Source of the DNA: Flavobacteriales bacterium
GTDB lineage: Bacteria; Bacteroidota; Bacteroidia; CAIKAF01
Direction of reading: 5' to 3'
DNA length: 46,637 bases
Assembly (NCBI GenBank): GCA_025451295.1
Contig: JANWKQ010000070.1
Coordinates: forward strand, 1 to 46,637
Shown: positions 23,845 to 32,433 of the stretch, one piece after another
Layout of the letters: every line of letters begins with the position of its first letter
Position numbering within the stretch: position 1 is the stretch's first letter
Program-made: the position numbers and the translations under genes
The notes under the pieces: generated by a model
Database searches by the model: none
Told to the model about the DNA's origin: nothing
The model's input: only the letters and a program-made list of their open reading frames with translations

Positions 23845-24456
23845 ATGAAAAAACAGCTACTTACCATTATTGGCTTTTTAACCATTAGTTTTAATGCGTT
23901 TGCCACCCAGTACTATATTACTAATTCAAGTGATACCTATGTACCTTCGTTTTTGCAGGTAAATGTGGGTGATACCGTTAATTTTATGGCGGGACCAACG
24001 CATACGACCAGACAGGTTTCTGCCGGAACATGGGTTACAAATGATACCACAATGTTGGGTAGTGGTTTTGGTGATTTGGGGCCTGGTGGTATATTCATCC
24101 CATCTTCGCTGGGGAATGTTTATTACGTATGTGTGGAGCATGTTCAGTCAGATCAGATGAAGGGGCTTATTTATGTAAGTCAATTGGGGATCGAATCCAA
24201 TAAATCAATTACGATGCAGATCATGCAATCGGTATCTGAACAATATTTGAAACTGGTGATTACTGGCAATGGAACAGGGAATATACATGTTGAAATGCTC
24301 AATTTGAGCGGACAGGTAGTTAAAACCATTGGTATGGAGCTAAATGGAGATGAGACTGTAGCCAACATACCTGTTGGAGATATGCCCAAAGGTGTCTATA
24401 TGATCCGCTGGTCTTATGGAAATGTAAACAAAGCCCGAAAGATCATTTTACAGTAA
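23845..24456 (+). CDS. T9SS-sorted cupredoxin (plastocyanin-like)
   Basis: 203 residues from the ATG at 23845. Signal peptide MKKQLLTIIGFLTISFNAFA. A cupredoxin domain fills about 22-115: VPSFLQVNVGDTVNFMAGPTH, with type 1 copper ligands His in GPTHTT, Cys and His in VCVEHV and Met in SDQMKG (C-x2-H-x5-M, one residue longer than the common C-x2-H-x4-M). A C-terminal region (about 125-203) resembles a T9SS sorting domain: IHVEMLNLSGQVVKTI and KGVYMIRWSYGNVNKARKIILQ. It would put a small blue-copper protein on the cell surface, perhaps for extracellular electron transfer or copper handling (inference). Confidence 0.82.
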   Translation: MKKQLLTIIGFLTISFNAFATQYYITNSSDTYVPSFLQVNVGDTVNFMAGPTHTTRQVSAGTWVTNDTTMLGSGFGDLGPGGIFIPSSLGNVYYVCVEHVQSDQMKGLIYVSQLGIESNKSITMQIMQSVSEQYLKLVITGNGTGNIHVEMLNLSGQVVKTIGMELNGDETVANIPVGDMPKGVYMIRWSYGNVNKARKIILQ

Positions 24457-24459
24457 TTT

Positions 24460-24490
24460 TTGCTGTTTAGGGTTTTAATTCTTACATTTG
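24460..24490 (+). promoter_or_regulatory. Promoter of the rpmG operon
   Basis: TTG (24460-24462), 20 bases, TACATTTG (24483-24490): full match. It starts four bases after the cupredoxin stop; rpmG follows after a leader of about 35 bases. Confidence 0.75.
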
Positions 24491-24531
24491 CCTCCCGATT
24501 TGAGGGACTTAAATTTTAAAGATTTTTTAAA

Positions 24532-24714
24532 ATGGCTAAGAAAGGTAACCGAGTACAGGTGATATTAGAATGCACTGAGCATAAAAACAGTGGTATGCCT
24601 GGAACATCAAGGTATATTACTACCAAGAATAAGAAAAACACTACTGAGAGAGTTGAATTGAAGAAATACAATAAGATTCTTAAAAAAGTAACTGTTCATA
24701 AAGAAATTAAATAA
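24532..24714 (+). CDS. rpmG: 50S ribosomal protein L33
   Basis: 60 residues, the usual length. The opening [18 protein letters not shown], the middle [24 protein letters not shown] and the end are typical of L33. Only one Cys is seen, so this is the zinc-free (C-) form rather than the four-Cys form. It heads a conserved Bacteroidota run with DUF4295, ftsY and rimO; rpmB (L28), often directly upstream, is not here. Confidence 0.96.
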   Translation: MAKKGNRVQVILECTEHKNSGMPGTSRYITTKNKKNTTERVELKKYNKILKKVTVHKEIK

Positions 24715-24722
24715 TTTAAGTA

Positions 24723-24878
24723 ATGGCAAAGAAGACCGTAGCAACACTTCGTACAGGACAGGGTAAAGATTTTACCAAAGTGATCAAAATGGTGAAATCT
24801 GCAAAATCAGGTTCTTACCAGTTTAAAGAAGAAATTGTCCATAAAGATCATATCAAAGATTTTTTTGCAAGTAAGTAA
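24723..24878 (+). CDS. DUF4295 small basic protein
   Basis: 51 residues (MAKKTVATLRTGQGKDFTKV...SYQFKEEIVHKDHIKDFFASK). It belongs to DUF4295, a short basic protein found directly after rpmG in Bacteroidota and thought to be ribosome-associated from this context. The start is eight bases after the L33 stop. Function is not established. Confidence 0.93.
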   Translation: MAKKTVATLRTGQGKDFTKVIKMVKSAKSGSYQFKEEIVHKDHIKDFFASK

Positions 24879-24901
24879 TTCCTGCAAATACTGTATTTTT
24901 G

Positions 24902-24935
24902 AGAGCTTCTTCTGTTGGGGAAGCTCTTTTGTTTT
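24902..24935 (+). terminator. Hairpin between DUF4295 and ftsY
   Basis: AGAGCTTC (24902-24909) pairs with GAAGCTCT (24920-24927) around ten bases, then TTTGTTTT. It probably ends part of the ribosomal-protein transcript, lowering read-through into ftsY, whose start is 15 bases after. Confidence 0.75.
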
Positions 24936-24949
24936 CAATCAGTTGTAAG

Positions 24950-25903
24950 ATGGCATTATTCGGGATATTCAATAAGGAAAAGAAACAGGCATTAGATGAG
25001 GGTTTATCAAAGACCAAGGAAAGTCTCTTCGGGAAACTAAAAAGAGCGGTCGTTGGTAAATCAAGAGTTGATGAAGATGTGCTGGATGAGCTGGAGCAGG
25101 TTCTCATTAGTTCGGATGTAGGTGTTGCCACTACCATTAAGATCATCGAACGGATTGAAAAACGTGCCTCCAGGGAAAAATATGTGAATGCTGAAGAACT
25201 TAATACGCTTTTAAAGGACGAAATAGCGGCATTGCTTTCAGAAAATAAAATTGATGACGGTTATTCAAACTATGATTTGCCAGCTGACAAAAAGCCTTAC
25301 GTTATTATGGTGGTTGGTGTAAACGGTGTTGGAAAGACTACCACCATCGGAAAATTATCACATCAGTTTAAAAAAGCAGGAAAATCGGTGGTGTTAGGGG
25401 CAGCAGATACTTTTCGTGCAGCAGCAGTAGAACAGCTTAAGTTATGGAGCGAAAGGGTAGGGGTCGATATAGTGGAAAAAGGAATGAATGCGGATCCAGG
25501 CTCGGTTGCTTTTGATACCTTGAATTCAGCAGTGGCTAAAGGAGCTGATGTGGTGATCATCGATACAGCGGGGCGGTTACACAATAAGGTCAACCTCATG
25601 AATGAGCTAACAAAAATACGAAATGTGATGAAGAAGGTAATTCCGGATGCTCCACATGAAGTCTTATTGGTGCTTGATGGATCAACAGGCCAGAATGCCT
25701 TTGAACAGGCCAAACAATTCACTGCGGCAACGGATGTAAATGCCCTGGCGATCACAAAGCTAGACGGAACAGCCAAAGGCGGTGTTGTGATTGGAATATC
25801 CGATCAGTTTAAAATTCCTGTGAAATATATTGGTGTTGGGGAAAAAATGGAAGACCTCCAGGTATTTGATAAAAAAGAATTTGTTGATTCTTTGTTTTCA
25901 TAA
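24950..25903 (+). CDS. ftsY: Signal recognition particle receptor FtsY
   Basis: GTPase that docks SRP-ribosome complexes on the membrane. 317 residues from the ATG at 24950 (MALFGIFNKEKKQALD); the upstream in-frame codons fall in the terminator. Short N-terminal extension, helical N domain, then the G domain: P-loop GVNGVGKTTT (about 122-131), DTFRAAAVEQL, DTAGR, TKLDGTAKGG and the closing GVGEKMEDLQVFD. The long acidic A domain of E. coli FtsY is absent, as usual in this phylum. It follows rpmG-DUF4295 and precedes rimO by 11 bases. Confidence 0.97.
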   Translation: MALFGIFNKEKKQALDEGLSKTKESLFGKLKRAVVGKSRVDEDVLDELEQVLISSDVGVATTIKIIERIEKRASREKYVNAEELNTLLKDEIAALLSENKIDDGYSNYDLPADKKPYVIMVVGVNGVGKTTTIGKLSHQFKKAGKSVVLGAADTFRAAAVEQLKLWSERVGVDIVEKGMNADPGSVAFDTLNSAVAKGADVVIIDTAGRLHNKVNLMNELTKIRNVMKKVIPDAPHEVLLVLDGSTGQNAFEQAKQFTAATDVNALAITKLDGTAKGGVVIGISDQFKIPVKYIGVGEKMEDLQVFDKKEFVDSLFS

Positions 25904-25914
25904 AAATCTGAATT

Positions 25915-27228
25915 TTGAAAACAAAAACACTCAAAAAAAATAAAATCAACGTAGTAACACTCGGTTGCTCCAAAAATATTTATGACTCTGAAGTTTTGTT
26001 GGGTCAACTAAAAGCAAATAATCTGGAGGCCTGTCATGAATCCTCGCAGGAAGATTTCAATATTGTGGTGATCAATACCTGCGGGTTTATTGAAAATGCC
26101 AAACAGGAAAGCATTGATACCATATTGCAATATGTGGATGCGAAGCAGAATGGACTGGTAGATAAAGTGTATGTAACCGGTTGTCTGAGCGAACGCTATA
26201 AACCCGAATTGGAAAAGGAAATCCCTGATGTGGATGCTTACTTTGGAACACGGGATCTTCCCCGTTTATTAAAAACACTAAAAGCTGATTATAAACATGA
26301 GCTAATAGGTGAAAGGATATTGACTACCCCATCTCATTTTGCCTATTTCAAAATTTCAGAAGGTTGTGATCGCCCCTGTTCTTTTTGCGCCATTCCAATT
26401 ATGCGGGGTAAACATATTTCTACACCGATCGAAGAGCTGGTTAAGAATGCCGAAAACCTTGCTAAACAAGGTACAAAAGAACTGCTATTGATTGCACAGG
26501 ATTCTACCTATTATGGACTCGACATTTATAAAGAACGAAGGTTGGCCTCATTAATGAACGAATTGAGTAAAGTGGATGGTATAGAATGGATCCGCTTGCA
26601 TTATGCATTTCCAAGTGGGTTCCCTGAGGAGATACTGGATGTGATTGCTGAAAACGAAAAGATCTGTAAGTATATTGATATTCCGCTACAGCATATTAGC
26701 GATCCGTTGCTGAAGTCAATGAAACGTGGTACCACCCGCGAAAAAACCTATGCTTTATTGGATCAATTCCGGAAAAAAGTTCCCGGGATTGCTATCCGAA
26801 CAACATTAATTACTGGCTATCCGGGGGAGACTGAGCAGGATCATCAGCAAATGATACAATTTGTAAAGGATGTAAAATTTGACCGAATGGGAATATTTAC
26901 CTATTCACATGAAGAGAATACCGGTGCTTATAAATTGGAAGACAATGTTCCCATGGAAGTGAAACAAAACCGAGCATCTGAATTGATGGAAATTCAACAG
27001 GGAATTTCTTATGATCTTAATCAGGATAAAGTTGGTAGAACCTTTAAGGTTTTGTTTGACAAGGCTGAGAACGGCCATTTTATTGGTCGTACGGAATATG
27101 ATTCACCCGAAGTGGATAATGAGGTTTTAGTGGATGCAAAAACCAATTTTGTAAGGATAGGAGATTTTGCCAACATCAAGATTGAATCAGCACAGGAGTT
27201 TGACCTCTTTGGAAATGTAATTGAATAA
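25915..27228 (+). CDS. rimO: Ribosomal protein S12 methylthiotransferase RimO
   Basis: Radical-SAM enzyme that adds a methylthio group to an aspartate of S12. 437 residues, usual length. The N-terminal MTTase domain has its three cluster cysteines (TLGCSKN, INTCGF, VTGCLSERY); the radical-SAM site is CDRPCSFC; a C-terminal TRAM domain follows from about 370. It starts with TTG at 25915 (MKTKTLKKNKINVVTLGCSKN), 11 bases after ftsY. It is coupled tightly to bshC, whose start is three bases after the stop. Confidence 0.97.
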   Translation: MKTKTLKKNKINVVTLGCSKNIYDSEVLLGQLKANNLEACHESSQEDFNIVVINTCGFIENAKQESIDTILQYVDAKQNGLVDKVYVTGCLSERYKPELEKEIPDVDAYFGTRDLPRLLKTLKADYKHELIGERILTTPSHFAYFKISEGCDRPCSFCAIPIMRGKHISTPIEELVKNAENLAKQGTKELLLIAQDSTYYGLDIYKERRLASLMNELSKVDGIEWIRLHYAFPSGFPEEILDVIAENEKICKYIDIPLQHISDPLLKSMKRGTTREKTYALLDQFRKKVPGIAIRTTLITGYPGETEQDHQQMIQFVKDVKFDRMGIFTYSHEENTGAYKLEDNVPMEVKQNRASELMEIQQGISYDLNQDKVGRTFKVLFDKAENGHFIGRTEYDSPEVDNEVLVDAKTNFVRIGDFANIKIESAQEFDLFGNVIE

Positions 27229-27231
27229 GAC

Positions 27232-28827
27232 TTGGATTTTTTACAACATATAACTTTAGAGACTGCAGGCATCGGAAGCAAGCTGGTGAATGAGTATTTT
27301 TCCGGAAGTCCGGTGATTAAAAAATTGTATAGTTTTTCACCGGATATCGAAGGATTGAAACAGGCGGTGTCTGAGCGGAAAAAATATCCGTCGAACCGGC
27401 AATTACTCTATGATGTATTGCACAAGCAATATGGAAGATCGGTATTGTCCGAATCTCTCAAATCGAATATTGAGGTGTTGCTGCAGAAAAATAGCTATAC
27501 GGTTACTACGGGACATCAATTAAATTTATTTACAGGCCCTTTGTACTTCATCTATAAGATTGCTTCTGTGATCTCACTTTCTCAAAAACTGAATGTGGAA
27601 ATTCCTGGCCACCATTTTGTTCCTATTTACTGGATGAACTCTGAGGACCATGATTTTGCTGAGATCAATCATTTCTTTTTAAGAGGGGAGAAGTTTGAAT
27701 GGGAAGTGGCTGCCGATAAGTATGGACCTGTAGGTCGCATGGCACTGGAAGGAATCGAACCTTTCATGAATGAAATTAAATCAAAATTTGATGACCTGTC
27801 TAAGACCGATCCTGTTTTTGATTATCTGATACATGCTTATAAAGATTCGGAGACACTTTCTGTTGCGCATCGTGAGATCACCAACAAGATCTTTGGGGAG
27901 TATGGTCTTGTAATTTTGGACCAGGATGATGCAGATCTAAAATCCGCTTTTTCCGAATATCTATCCGATGAGATCATCAACGGATCGTCTATCGAATCTG
28001 TCGAAACCACCAACAAATACCTTGAAGCAAACGATTTTAAGCCGCAGGTTTTGGCCCGTGCGATCAATATGTTTTATATCGGCAAGGGTTATCGGGAGAG
28101 GATCATCAAAAAAGAGGAAGCATACGCTTTGGCTGATAACACCGTTCAGTGGACAAAAACGGAAATGATGACGGAACTGAAAAAAAATCCTGAAAATTTC
28201 AGTCCCAACGTGGTGATAAGACCTTTGTATCAGGAATTTATTCTACCGAATGTTGCCTATATAGGAGGCCCTGCAGAAATAGCCTATTGGTTACAATACA
28301 AGACTAATTTTGATGTCCGCAAGGTGTTTTTCCCGGCACTTATTTTAAGGGATTGTTTTTTGATCCTGCCCGAAAAGAAATTGAAAAAAGTAACTGATAT
28401 GGGTTTGAGGGTCGAAGATTTTTTCAGGAACCTGGATGAAATCATTAATAACTATATTCGTGAACATCATGGGCACGAAATGAATGTTGACCCGTTTATA
28501 ACCGATCTTAATAAACAATACGATGAATTATTACAACAGGTAAAACTTATTGATGCCTCTATGGATGGTATGGTAAATGCTGCCCGCCAAAAAGCTTTGA
28601 ATGATTTGAATAAGATCGGTGAGAAGATGAAGAAGGGACTTAAGGCAAAGAATGAGGCACAATTAAATTCGATCAGAAATTTATACTCGAGTATTTTTCC
28701 CCAGGGAGAATTCCAGGAAAGACATAACAATCTGTTCGACCAAACTACCTCCACCTCAGATTTCGTCCAGGATATTATCAGGCATTCTGATCCACTGGAT
28801 ACAAGATTGAAAGTCCTTAAGGGTTAG
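27232..28827 (+). CDS. bshC: Bacillithiol biosynthesis protein BshC
   Basis: Putative cysteine-adding enzyme, last step of bacillithiol synthesis. 531 residues, the usual length. Family phrases: VTTGHQLNLFTGPLYFIYKI, VPIYWMNSEDHDFAEINH, VVIRPLYQEFILPNVAYIGGPAEIAYWLQYK, and a long coiled coil at about 400-480 (INNYIREHHGHEM... to KAKNEAQLNSIRN). Starts with TTG at 27232, three bases after rimO. Its presence predicts bacillithiol as the thiol cofactor; bshA and bshB should be elsewhere. Confidence 0.96.
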   Translation: MDFLQHITLETAGIGSKLVNEYFSGSPVIKKLYSFSPDIEGLKQAVSERKKYPSNRQLLYDVLHKQYGRSVLSESLKSNIEVLLQKNSYTVTTGHQLNLFTGPLYFIYKIASVISLSQKLNVEIPGHHFVPIYWMNSEDHDFAEINHFFLRGEKFEWEVAADKYGPVGRMALEGIEPFMNEIKSKFDDLSKTDPVFDYLIHAYKDSETLSVAHREITNKIFGEYGLVILDQDDADLKSAFSEYLSDEIINGSSIESVETTNKYLEANDFKPQVLARAINMFYIGKGYRERIIKKEEAYALADNTVQWTKTEMMTELKKNPENFSPNVVIRPLYQEFILPNVAYIGGPAEIAYWLQYKTNFDVRKVFFPALILRDCFLILPEKKLKKVTDMGLRVEDFFRNLDEIINNYIREHHGHEMNVDPFITDLNKQYDELLQQVKLIDASMDGMVNAARQKALNDLNKIGEKMKKGLKAKNEAQLNSIRNLYSSIFPQGEFQERHNNLFDQTTSTSDFVQDIIRHSDPLDTRLKVLKG

Positions 28828-28836
28828 AAAACCTTA

Positions 28837-29511
28837 TTAATTGAAGGTCTTTTGCCCTGAAGTACTTAATAGCTTCATAGACCAATAGATCATATTTAAG
28901 AAGACGCCCATTAGAATGGTTACCGCCCAGGTTCTTGGATGAGAGGCCGGATGAACAAAACGATCAGCCACATCACCCATGATGGCGAAGGGATGATTCA
29001 AAATATCCCAGCTGTTCCATCGGAGGAAACGGCCAATATAAATCCCAAATCCGCTTACAAAGAGGAGAAGCATTGAGATCATAGGTAATAATCGCTTATG
29101 AAGAAATGGACTCAGGATCTTTTCAATATCAAACAAACTCACCAACCCAAACAAAAGACCCGTCCATGCAAATGAAAGGATCAAAACTAGGTCATACCAA
29201 ATGGGAACTTTCGTATCTGCTCTAAGATGAAACAGATCAGTTAATATATAGGGAGCATTTGGAAAGAACAGGATCCACGAAAGCAGTATAGGGGGTAGGA
29301 TCCATTTGTTTTTTTTTAGCCGGGGACTCATGAGCACCAGACTCGTAAGCGCCCAGGGAAGAAAGGCCAGAAACAGGTTCCAGTTCAGGAATAGGAACAG
29401 GCTATGATTAGTTTTATAAACCCTGAATACGGAAAGTGAAAAACAGATAAAGCTCATGATCGCCAGTAGTAGAGTGATCTTAGCTCTTGGGTGGGTAAGT
29501 AGGTTTTTCAT
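28837..29511 (-). CDS. DUF1361 membrane protein
   Basis: 224 residues with about seven spans. The DUF1361 signature is visible: LNWNLFLAFLPWALTSLVL, then ILFFPNAPYILTDLFHLR and the near C-terminal FGIYIGRFLRWNSWD. The family is of unknown function. It converges on bshC with nine bases between stops. The N-terminus (MKNLLTHPRAKITLLLAIMSF) is basic, with the first span following. Confidence 0.88.
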   Translation of the reverse strand: MKNLLTHPRAKITLLLAIMSFICFSLSVFRVYKTNHSLFLFLNWNLFLAFLPWALTSLVLMSPRLKKNKWILPPILLSWILFFPNAPYILTDLFHLRADTKVPIWYDLVLILSFAWTGLLFGLVSLFDIEKILSPFLHKRLLPMISMLLLFVSGFGIYIGRFLRWNSWDILNHPFAIMGDVADRFVHPASHPRTWAVTILMGVFLNMIYWSMKLLSTSGQKTFN

Positions 29512-29547
29512 AAACGTTGCGATATGGGATCACAACGTTGGAAAAAT

Positions 29548-29593
29548 ATATTATTGCAGCCTTAACTAAAATTAAGAAAGGCTGCAATAATAT
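29548..29593. terminator. Perfect 16-base stem, probable bidirectional terminator
   Basis: ATATTATTGCAGCCTT (29548-29563) pairs perfectly with 29578-29593 around a 14-base loop. It lies just past the stop of the leftward lipoprotein gene (29607). Confidence 0.75.
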
Positions 29594-29606
29594 TTATGTG
29601 AATCCA

Positions 29607-29816
29607 TTAAGGTATAATGGAACAGTTCTTATAACCAAACGCATCGTTATACTCGTAGCTATTGCAGGTATTATCCGCATCATTGAACGAAGCATCAGGA
29701 ACTACATAAAAAGTAGTATTTGCGTTTTCATCTGTACATTTACATGTCCAGTCTTTTCTACAGGAGGTAAGCGCCAATACGATCACACATCCTAGAAATA
29801 ACATTATTTTTTTCAT
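29607..29816 (-). CDS. Cys-rich small lipoprotein, tandem copy 1
   Basis: 69 residues. The lipoprotein signal ends LTSC. The mature 50 residues hold four further Cys (WTCKCTDENANTTFYVV, NTCNSYEY, YKNCS), probably two disulfides. It is nearly identical to the next upstream gene over the mature part; differences are mostly in the signal peptide and last residues. No known family recognised. Envelope location is safe; function unknown. Confidence 0.8.
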   Translation of the reverse strand: MKKIMLFLGCVIVLALTSCRKDWTCKCTDENANTTFYVVPDASFNDADNTCNSYEYNDAFGYKNCSIIP

Positions 29817-29855
29817 ATTTTATCAATTTCAACTTTTTAAATCAAGAATATCGGT

Positions 29856-30065
29856 TTATGGTTGCAGAGAACAATTTTTGTATCCAAATGCATTGTTATA
29901 CTCATAACTATTGCAGGTATTATCTGCATCGTTAAAAGAAGCCTCCGGAACTACATAAAAGGTAGTATTGGCATTTTCATCTGTACATTTGCATGTCCAG
30001 TCTTTGGTGCAGGAGGTAAGCATTAACACGGTTACACATCCTACAAACAACAATACTTTTTTCAT
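29856..30065 (-). CDS. Cys-rich small lipoprotein, tandem copy 2
   Basis: 69 residues, same layout as copy 1: lipobox LTSC, then KDWTCKCTDENANTTFYVVP and two more Cys. It is 39 bases upstream of copy 1 and on the same strand, so both are likely one transcript. The high identity, extending into the DNA of the coding part, shows a recent tandem duplication. The four mature cysteines are kept in both copies, suggesting selection. Confidence 0.8.
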   Translation of the reverse strand: MKKVLLFVGCVTVLMLTSCTKDWTCKCTDENANTTFYVVPEASFNDADNTCNSYEYNNAFGYKNCSLQP

Positions 30066-30168
30066 ATTCTTTAATTTTAAATTTTTATATTTTATTATCT
30101 ACACAAAATTCTTACTTTTTCATTCAACAGCTGTTACATCAAAATATGTATGAGTTATATGATTCCAT

Positions 30169-30768
30169 TTATGCGATAACACCTGTTAATCCTAAAATGA
30201 GTATCAGTGCTATAATTACAGCAGCCAGAATTCCAAATGAGAGAAAGACATAGTGAAGTGAAAAAATCACCAGGTAAAGGAAGAGATATGCTACTACGAA
30301 AAGGATGACGCATATAATGATTACGGCAATTAACCAGATGATATAGCCAAGTATGGCCGTTTTCTTCACATCTTTCACATCCAGAAGCTTACTCTTTACT
30401 TTTACCTGCTCCGTGAATGATTGTCTGTCGAATTTTCGATTATTTTTTACCTTTTCGGTATTTGGTACAGCAATCTTTGGTTTATGCTTTACAAGCGCAA
30501 CTTCATTTGATGAAGATGCCACCGCCATTTCATCAATCTCTTCGTTAGGAGATGTGATGACCGATAACATCGTTGCAGAAGTATATTCAGTTGCTGTTGG
30601 GTCAGAAGATGGCTCGGCAACTTTTGTTACCCCCAACTCTGTGGATTGCTTTTTTACTTTTACCCGGGGTACATGGCGATATCTGGATTGGGCCTGTAAG
30701 CCTGTCATCAGAATTATGAAAGAGAGAATAATAAGGCTGGTTCTTTTTGAAATGTATAGGGTTTTCAT
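30169..30768 (-). CDS. Secreted protein with a double C-terminal membrane span, unknown
   Basis: 199 residues. Signal peptide to about residue 26 (LTGLQAQ-like end, GLQAQSRYRH). The middle (30-130) is low-complexity, Ser/Thr/Lys-rich and probably disordered. Two long hydrophobic stretches follow (about 140-175 and 177-198). Proteins with this layout are common and unannotated in Bacteroidota. No function assigned. Confidence 0.65.
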   Translation of the reverse strand: MKTLYISKRTSLIILSFIILMTGLQAQSRYRHVPRVKVKKQSTELGVTKVAEPSSDPTATEYTSATMLSVITSPNEEIDEMAVASSSNEVALVKHKPKIAVPNTEKVKNNRKFDRQSFTEQVKVKSKLLDVKDVKKTAILGYIIWLIAVIIICVILFVVAYLFLYLVIFSLHYVFLSFGILAAVIIALILILGLTGVIA

Positions 30769-30841
30769 ATGATTAAATCTTTAGAACAAGATTAGATCAT
30801 ATGAATGAAAAGGATGTTACATTATATTGCGTAAGAGTTAC

Positions 30842-31378
30842 TTAATTCTCACTTTGGGCAAGTCCGTTTTCGAAAGATGCCAGGATACAAAACCTCACCA
30901 TCATATTACAGATCTCTTCATCATCTACTTTTCCCGGATTGATCTGATCGTTCGGACGATCCTGAACCCTGAAATTTCCAAGATTTAGGTTGCGGCTCCA
31001 GATTCCTGCTTCTTCTACCTGGAATCGCTGGATCTGAAAATAAGTATTGGTGGTGTCGCCATCACCATACACGGTGACCATTATTTTCTGTGTTCCGGGA
31101 GGATCTTTTGAAATGTCAAATTCATCGTAACTCTTGAAAATGAATTTGCCTTCGGGTTTGGGTCCGGTATATTTTTCGGATTTATCGTGTGGTGTTGGGT
31201 CTTCTGCACTGGCCCATTTACCATATAGGTTTTTTGAAAAACAATTTTCAAGCTTAGGGTCCATTCGTTCTACTTCAATATAAATAATGGTACCCTTTTC
31301 TTTATTGGATTTCATACAACCCTGGAAGGCCCCGATTGCGGAACAGGCGATGAGGATCAAAAAGGAAAATGATTTCAT
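30842..31378 (-). CDS. Lipoprotein, unknown
   Basis: 178 residues. Signal peptide with a lipobox-like FQGC (Cys21). The mature part is beta-rich and carries YTGPKPEGKFIFKSYDEF, with a closing KVDDEEICNMMVRFCILA. No family recognised. It follows another lipoprotein gene on the same strand, 28 bases after its stop, so the two are probably one unit. Confidence 0.7.
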   Translation of the reverse strand: MKSFSFLILIACSAIGAFQGCMKSNKEKGTIIYIEVERMDPKLENCFSKNLYGKWASAEDPTPHDKSEKYTGPKPEGKFIFKSYDEFDISKDPPGTQKIMVTVYGDGDTTNTYFQIQRFQVEEAGIWSRNLNLGNFRVQDRPNDQINPGKVDDEEICNMMVRFCILASFENGLAQSEN

Positions 31379-31406
31379 ATTATAAATATACGTTTTAATA
31401 CAGAGT

Positions 31407-31985
31407 TTATATGGGTCGCCATCCTGTTAATCTCCCACGGTTCTTTGAAGCCAGCTGGGCTAATAGATGAGTAGTCCTTGTGATTTTATCAAGGGTAAAA
31501 GTATCCGTCCTGGAAATTTCCAACGTATAGGGCGGGCCAATAACAGGTACATAGGTGATTTGAGATCCGCTTCCTTCATTCGGACCATATATAACCTGAA
31601 TGGTTTCGGAGGGCTTACTTGGGCCGATTTCAAATTTTTTCTTTTGGACTATTTTGATGAAATCATTTATATTTCCTGATCCTGCTGAGATGGCCAATGA
31701 ATAAAAGAACCAGTATTCGTGAAAACGAAACGAGTAGATAATTTTTCTACGGACCTTATAGGGAATTCCTGTAGCATGAAGCGTATCAAATATTTTCTGA
31801 TTTTTCTGCAACTGGTTATAGTAATTCTCTTCGGGTAAAACGGGATCAAAAGACAAGGTATCAACAAGGGTACAATCTCCTTTGAGTGGAATGATACTGA
31901 ATTGATCTGTTCTTTGTTCTTTTTCCTGATGGGAGCATGAAGCCAACATCAGCAAACAGGTAAAAAATGGAATAGCTGGTTTCAT
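31407..31985 (-). CDS. Lipoprotein, unknown
   Basis: 192 residues. Lipobox LASC (MKPAIPFFTCLLMLASCSHQ). The mature part has no motif I recognise; it contains a Pro-rich GPSKPSETIQVIYGPNEGSG and ends TGWRPI. First gene of a two-lipoprotein run. Divergent from the ArsC-like gene with 64 bases between. Confidence 0.7.
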   Translation of the reverse strand: MKPAIPFFTCLLMLASCSHQEKEQRTDQFSIIPLKGDCTLVDTLSFDPVLPEENYYNQLQKNQKIFDTLHATGIPYKVRRKIIYSFRFHEYWFFYSLAISAGSGNINDFIKIVQKKKFEIGPSKPSETIQVIYGPNEGSGSQITYVPVIGPPYTLEISRTDTFTLDKITRTTHLLAQLASKNRGRLTGWRPI

Positions 31986-32049
31986 GGATGGGTGGGCGCT
32001 TTTCTGGCTAACGAAAAAAAGGTTATTTTAGTCTCTATATTAGCATTCT

Positions 32050-32403
32050 ATGAAAAAATTCTTTTACCTGGTGACCTGTTCTACTTGCACGCGTATCATG
32101 AAAGAGATCGGCATTGAAAAATCCGGCATTGAACTCCGGGAGATCAAAGGAGAATCTATTACTGAAAAAGAGATGGATGAAATGATCAAACTCGCCGGAA
32201 GTGCCGAAGCATTGTTCAGCAGGGTAGCCTTAAAATTCAGGGCATGGGGATTGAACGAAAAAAAACTGACCGAAAAAGATTATCGTAAATATATTTTAGA
32301 GGAATATACTTTTTTGAAAAGACCGGTATTGGTGCTAGATAAAAAAATCTATGTTGGAAATTCGAAGAAGAATGTGGAAGAGATGAAGAAGGCAGTTAAA
32401 TAA
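32050..32403 (+). CDS. ArsC/Spx-family thioredoxin-fold protein
   Basis: 117 residues, the standard ArsC-family length. The N-terminal active-site loop is TCSTCTR (CxxC), and the conserved Arg-Pro of the C-terminal lobe is LKRPVLVLD. Members are arsenate reductases, Spx-type regulators or YffB-like proteins of unknown role. The CxxC without other Ars genes nearby makes a true arsenate reductase doubtful. A TATATTAG sequence sits just before the start. Confidence 0.85.
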   Translation: MKKFFYLVTCSTCTRIMKEIGIEKSGIELREIKGESITEKEMDEMIKLAGSAEALFSRVALKFRAWGLNEKKLTEKDYRKYILEEYTFLKRPVLVLDKKIYVGNSKKNVEEMKKAVK

Positions 32404-32433
32404 AACAAGGTTAACTGAACCTCCTAAACAACA

